This document shows, in pieces, positions 60,413-64,000 of a stretch of 64,000 nucleotides of DNA (position 1 is the stretch's first letter; each line of letters starts with the position of its first letter). A model generated the notes under the pieces. That model was not told the DNA's origin, did no database searches, and saw nothing but the letters and a program-made list of their open reading frames with translations. The position numbers and the translations under genes were made by a program. This stretch comes from Saccharospirillum sp. MSK14-1 (lineage in GTDB: Bacteria > Pseudomonadota > Gammaproteobacteria > Pseudomonadales > Natronospirillaceae): contig NZ_MIES01000026.1 of the NCBI RefSeq assembly GCF_003054965.1, forward strand, positions 806,001 through 870,000, written 5' to 3'.

Positions 60413-61330
60413 ATGCCCAATGCTTCCTCTCCTGCTGTTATTTCCCGCCCCTTGGCAATCACCATTTTGATGCTCGCGGCGAGTTTTTTTGCGGCCAATC
60501 ATGTGTCGGCGCGGCTGGCTTTCGATCATGGCACGGGTTTGCTGCTGGCGATTTTGACGCGCGGCACGATGGCGTTATTGATCATGACATCGCTGGCGTT
60601 GTGGCAGCGTCATGCGTTTCGCGTACCCGCGGGCAAGCGAGGCTGGCAGATTTTGCTCGGGCTGATGATTACCGGCCAGAGCCTGTGTCTGTATTCGGCC
60701 GTCGCCCGTGTGCCGGTGGCGGTGGCGTTGCTGATGGTGAACACCTGGCCGATATTGCTGGCGCTGCTGAACTGGGTGGTCAGTGGTAAGCGGCCTTCGG
60801 GGCGATTGGTGCTGATCATGACGGTTATTTTGATCGGTGTGGTCTTGGTGCTCGATGTGCCCGCCTGGTTATCGGACCCGACTGCCATGGGACCGGATTG
60901 GTTGCCCGGTGTGTGCTTTGCATTAGCGGCGGCGTGCTTTTTTACCGTGGCGATCTGGACCACGGACAATAAATTGGCGGGCATGCCCGGTGCGGTTCGC
61001 TCGGTTTTTACCATGACTACGGTGCTGGTGGTGATGGTCGTCGGTGGTGTGTTTAATCTGGTACCGGGTGGCTTAGACCTGCCCGCGACGTCTCAAGGTT
61101 GGATTGGATTAGCGCTGCTGGCCGTGTTTTACGGGACCGGTTCGACGGTGTTGTTCGTGCTGGTGCCGCGTCTGGATATGGCGCGCAACGCCCCGGTGAT
61201 GAACTTCGAACCGGTGGCGTCGCTGATTCTTGGGTTTCTGGTGCTCGGTCAGATGTTGTCGCTGTGGCAACTGATCGGCGGTGCCATCGTGCTCAGCGGC
61301 ATCATCTGGTTGAGCCTGGCGCGTCATTAA
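60413..61330 (+). CDS. EamA/DMT-family transporter
   Basis: A 305-residue protein with ten membrane helices in two EamA repeats. Residues SFFAANHVSARLAFDHGTGL and later FEPVASLILGFLVLGQMLSLWQLIG (in parts) are the conserved regions of each half. ATG 60413 is the likely start; the frame to 60386 uses TTG. The stop TAA overlaps the convergent glutamate-synthase-like gene by three bases. Substrate unknown (amino-acid or metabolite efflux typical). Confidence 0.85.
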   Translation: MPNASSPAVISRPLAITILMLAASFFAANHVSARLAFDHGTGLLLAILTRGTMALLIMTSLALWQRHAFRVPAGKRGWQILLGLMITGQSLCLYSAVARVPVAVALLMVNTWPILLALLNWVVSGKRPSGRLVLIMTVILIGVVLVLDVPAWLSDPTAMGPDWLPGVCFALAAACFFTVAIWTTDNKLAGMPGAVRSVFTMTTVLVVMVVGGVFNLVPGGLDLPATSQGWIGLALLAVFYGTGSTVLFVLVPRLDMARNAPVMNFEPVASLILGFLVLGQMLSLWQLIGGAIVLSGIIWLSLARH

Positions 61331-62880
61331 GATTGCACCGGTACTTTTCGTTGCTCCGGGCTTTGGCTGGGTTCGATCATGGTGAGCGGAATGTGGCGCT
61401 GATAGAAGGTATCGAGCGGCATGGAAACTCCGCTTTGAGTGACGATGCGCACGTGTTTACGCGCCAGTTCTCGCGGTCCGGCCACGCCGCACGAATGCGC
61501 CAGAATCCCTAAGAAATGCACCATTTGAGCGTGGTAGTGCGCGACCCGCTCGGCTTTGTCGGCCGGAACCAGACCACGCTGCAAGCGAGGGTCGTGGGTG
61601 GTGACGCCGGTGGGGCAGGTGTTGCGGTTGCATTGCAGCGATTGCACACAACCGAGCGCGAACATGAAGCCACGTGCCGAGACAATAAAATCGGCGCCGG
61701 TGGCTAACGCCCAGCCGACTTTCGACGGCACCATTAATTTGCCGGAGGCGACGACTTTAATGCGCTCGCGCAAACCTTCGGCTTTGAGTGTGTCGATGAG
61801 CCAGGGCAGGCTTTCTTTAATGGGTAAACCGACGTAGTCCATCAGCGGCTGGGGCGCCGCGCCGGTGCCGCCGTCGGCGCTGTCGAGGGTAATAAAGTCG
61901 GGCGCGAATTCCAGGCCGCGTTCTTTGACCCGGCGCAGCAACGCCACCAACCAACTCGTTTCACCCAGCACGCATTTGAAACCGACCGGTTTACCGGTGA
62001 CCGTGCGCACGCGCAGGATCATATCGAGCAGGTCGTCGCTGTGTTCGATGTCGAGGTGACGGTTCGGGCTGATGGAATCTTCGCCTTCGGGAATGCCGCG
62101 GGCGCGGGCGATTTCTTCGGTGACTTTCTCGCCGGGCAGGATGCCGCCTTTGCCCGGTTTGGCGCCCTGGCTGAGCTTGATTTCAAACATTCGCACCGTG
62201 TCGTGAGCGGCCACCTCGCGCAATTTTTCATCGCTGAGATTGCCGTTTTTATCGCGCACGCCGTATTTGGCGGTGCCAATCTGAAACACCAGATCGCAGC
62301 CGCCTTCCAGATGGAACCGCGATAAAGCGCCTTCGCCGGTGTTCATCCAGCAACCGGCCTTGGCGGCTCCAAATGACAAAGCCCGCACCGCCGGTTCCGA
62401 GAGCGCGCCATAACTCATGCCGGAAATATTGAAGAAAGATCTGGGCTGGTAAGGCTGTTGGGCGTCGGGGCCGATGGTAATCGGCAGTGGGTGATCGGCG
62501 CTGTCTTCCAGGGTTGGGAAGGCGTCGTTCATAAAGAATACCGAGCCGATGGGTTCTAGCGAGCGGGTGGACCCAAAGGCGATGGTGTTGTCGAGATTCT
62601 TGGCTGCACGATACACCCAGGAGCGTTCGGCGCGATTGAACGGCAGTTCTTCACGGTCCATGGCGAAGAAGTACTGGCGGAAGAATTCACCCAGGTGTTC
62701 GAACAAATAGCGAAAGCGACCGAGGATGGGGTAGTTACGGCGAATGGTGTGAGTTTGCTGACGCCGGTCACGGATGTAGAGGACGATTAAAATCAGACTT
62801 AACACAACGATCGCCGCGACGATCAATAGGCCCGCTATGGCCAATAAGGTCAGGCCTAACTGGGTATAGGAACTGCTCAT
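61327..62880 (-). CDS. FMN-binding glutamate synthase-like protein, membrane-anchored
   Basis: A 517-residue protein: an N-terminal membrane segment (about 6-40: LGLTLLAIAGLLIVAAIVVL), then an FMN TIM-barrel of the GltB C-terminal half type. Signatures are NISGMSYGALSEPAV, GEGALSRFHLEGG, LSQGAKPGKGGILPGEKV, DGGTGAAPQPLMDYVGLP and the cluster region GCVQSLQCNRNTCPTGV with the three cysteines that bind a 3Fe-4S centre. It lacks the glutaminase domain, so activity as full glutamate synthase is unlikely; the family is poorly characterised. GAGGAGAG precedes ATG 62880; longer frame to 63210 runs into the divergent sirtuin gene. Confidence 0.9.
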   Translation of the reverse strand: MSSSYTQLGLTLLAIAGLLIVAAIVVLSLILIVLYIRDRRQQTHTIRRNYPILGRFRYLFEHLGEFFRQYFFAMDREELPFNRAERSWVYRAAKNLDNTIAFGSTRSLEPIGSVFFMNDAFPTLEDSADHPLPITIGPDAQQPYQPRSFFNISGMSYGALSEPAVRALSFGAAKAGCWMNTGEGALSRFHLEGGCDLVFQIGTAKYGVRDKNGNLSDEKLREVAAHDTVRMFEIKLSQGAKPGKGGILPGEKVTEEIARARGIPEGEDSISPNRHLDIEHSDDLLDMILRVRTVTGKPVGFKCVLGETSWLVALLRRVKERGLEFAPDFITLDSADGGTGAAPQPLMDYVGLPIKESLPWLIDTLKAEGLRERIKVVASGKLMVPSKVGWALATGADFIVSARGFMFALGCVQSLQCNRNTCPTGVTTHDPRLQRGLVPADKAERVAHYHAQMVHFLGILAHSCGVAGPRELARKHVRIVTQSGVSMPLDTFYQRHIPLTMIEPSQSPEQRKVPVQS

Positions 62881-63046
62881 CCAGACTCTCCTCGGACTTG
62901 AAGCCGACAGCCTAGCAAAAATGGCGGCAGGCGGCGCCGTTAAAACCGGCGAGGTCGATGTGTGGTCTGAGTCATCCGGATAATTGACCTGAGCGTAACT
63001 GACCTTATTAACTAAGGTCTGATCCGCCATTGCCAATGGAAACCTC

Positions 63047-63940
63047 ATGACATTGCATTCGCCTGTGCGCAGCGTACAGCTGCCGCCTCTGCTCGAACCC
63101 GAACCGTTGCTCGACAGCCAGAGCGCGGGTGAGCAACTGGCTCGATTCCTTGAACGCCATCCGCGAACGCTGGTGTTGACCGGCGCCGGTGTGAGTACCG
63201 ATTCGGGCATTCCCGATTACCGCGATGACCAGGGTGGCTGGAAGCGTAAGCCGCCGGTGCAGCATCAAATTTTCATGAGCGATGAGGCCATGCGCCAGCG
63301 GTATTGGGGACGCAGCCTGATTGGCTGGCCGGTGATGAGCCAGGCGCGACCCAATCCGGCGCATCGTTATTTGGCCGAGCTGGAAGGGCGAGGTTTTCTG
63401 ACCGGTTTGGTGACCCAGAATGTGGATGGCCTGCATCAGCAGGCGGGTAGTCAGAATGTGATTGATCTGCACGGCCGTGCCGACGCGGTGATTTGCATGA
63501 ACTGCGGTTATCAGTGTTCGCGCACCGAGGTGCATGACCGCTGCCATGAGCTGAACCCGGCGTTTCATCACTACCGTGCTCAGGCCGCGCCCGATGGCGA
63601 TGCTGACCTGGAAGTTGATTTCAGCCAGTTTGAAGTCGCCGCCTGCCCGCACTGCGAGGGTGTGTTAAAGCCGGATGTGGTGTTCTTTGGCGATAACGTG
63701 CCGCGTGAGCGCGTGGATCAAGTGTTTGCGCAGTTGGCGCAGTCGGATGCGTTGCTGGTGGTGGGTTCGTCGGTGATGGTGTACTCGGGCTTCCGCTTTT
63801 GTCGCCAGGCGCATAAAGCCGGACAGTCGTTGGCGGTGTTGAATCTGGGGCGTACCCGAGCCGATCCGTTGGTGGATTTAAAACTGAACACGCGCATTGC
63901 CGAGGCGTTGTCGGTTGCGGTTGAGCAGTTGTCGTTTTGA
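63047..63940 (+). CDS. NAD-dependent protein deacylase of the sirtuin family
   Basis: A 297-residue SIR2 enzyme: LVLTGAGVSTDSGIPDYRDD (NAD-binding GAGxS and FRxx-type region), LVTQNVDGLHQQAGSQNVIDLHG (TQNxD and catalytic His in LHG), zinc cysteines in CMNCGYQC and ACPHCEGVLKPDVVFFGD, and VVGSSVMVYSG. It removes acyl groups from lysines with NAD consumption. The longish insertion between the zinc cysteine pairs (about 50 residues, ELNPAFHHYRAQAAPDGDAD) is typical of this proteobacterial subgroup. Divergent from the glutamate-synthase-like gene. Confidence 0.92.
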   Translation: MTLHSPVRSVQLPPLLEPEPLLDSQSAGEQLARFLERHPRTLVLTGAGVSTDSGIPDYRDDQGGWKRKPPVQHQIFMSDEAMRQRYWGRSLIGWPVMSQARPNPAHRYLAELEGRGFLTGLVTQNVDGLHQQAGSQNVIDLHGRADAVICMNCGYQCSRTEVHDRCHELNPAFHHYRAQAAPDGDADLEVDFSQFEVAACPHCEGVLKPDVVFFGDNVPRERVDQVFAQLAQSDALLVVGSSVMVYSGFRFCRQAHKAGQSLAVLNLGRTRADPLVDLKLNTRIAEALSVAVEQLSF

Positions 63941-63946
63941 ATGGTC

Positions 63947-63980
63947 AAAAAAATCCCGGAACGATGAGAGCGTTCCGGGA
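63947..63980 (-). terminator. Terminator for a minus-strand gene beyond the window
   Basis: Stem TCCCGGAACG (63954-63963) / CGTTCCGGGA (63971-63980), preceded by seven A's (63947-63953), which are a U-tract on the minus strand. It therefore ends a leftward transcript entering from beyond 64000, and might weakly serve the sirtuin gene as well. Confidence 0.75.
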
Positions 63981-64000
63981 CAGGGTGGCCGCTGCTGCGG

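Noticed and set aside
63047-63940. SIR2-domain defence gene
   Set aside because: The full zinc-binding sirtuin core with deacylase motifs and a housekeeping neighbourhood points to a CobB-like enzyme rather than a defence NADase.

Overview
The window reads as a chromosomal segment of a free-living, probably marine gammaproteobacterium. The evidence is DNA polymerase II, a PBP1B with a TPR lipoprotein partner, the two-piece amino-acid transporter beside an AstE-like gene (the Pseudomonas aot arrangement), an LrgAB pair, SmpB with an ssrA whose tag ends in ALAA, and a YrbG-type exchanger. An Oceanospirillales/Saccharospirillaceae-like host would fit, but this is a guess from gene style, not from a marker gene. 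Most of the window is GC-rich; two stretches (about 27.7-28.7 kb and 33.1-36.5 kb) are clearly AT-rich and look acquired.

Layout. 1-1066: 3' end of polB. 1063-7331 (minus): six-gene galactofuranose polysaccharide operon wzm-wzt-glfT2-like-glf-GT2-GT2, most junctions overlapping by a few bases. 7634-10440: mrcB with an overlapping lpoP-like lipoprotein gene. 10526-16152 (minus): dipeptide/oligopeptide ABC transporter dppABCDF. 16729-21039: basic amino-acid ABC transporter plus an AstE/AotO-like desuccinylase. 21058-22091 (minus): lrgBA. 22215-23263: smpB and ssrA.

23264-28765 is a compact 5.5-kb integrative element inserted in the 3' end of ssrA, bounded by a perfect 25-bp direct repeat. It carries a HUH-type replication initiator, small unknown genes, a membrane protein with a putative zinc ribbon, an excisionase, a tyrosine integrase and a Panacea-type antitoxin with a likely toxin. 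The original ssrA terminator is left stranded on the far side. 29102-31204 (minus) holds an M48 protease and a YjgN protein. 32.2-37.1 kb is an accessory zone with orphan genes, a 669-residue protein with a restriction-endonuclease-like N-terminus, an exported protein and a decayed FG-GAP gene.

37403-57982 is the most unusual part: a two-partner secretion pair (TpsB and a TpsA of about 3,600 residues with a 9 x 216-bp internal repeat array), followed in the same direction by a small exported protein resembling the TpsA C-terminus, a class III nucleotide cyclase-FHA protein, a PP2C phosphatase, a 1,495-residue transmembrane Ser/Thr kinase with a C-terminal FGE-sulfatase domain, a 63-residue protein and a membrane protein. 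The close spacing suggests a secreted giant adhesin coupled to phospho-threonine and cyclic-nucleotide signalling; this is the best candidate for an undescribed system. 58118-63940 returns to ordinary genes: an MFS exporter, a Ca2+/Na+ exchanger, an EamA transporter, a membrane-anchored glutamate-synthase-like protein and a sirtuin.
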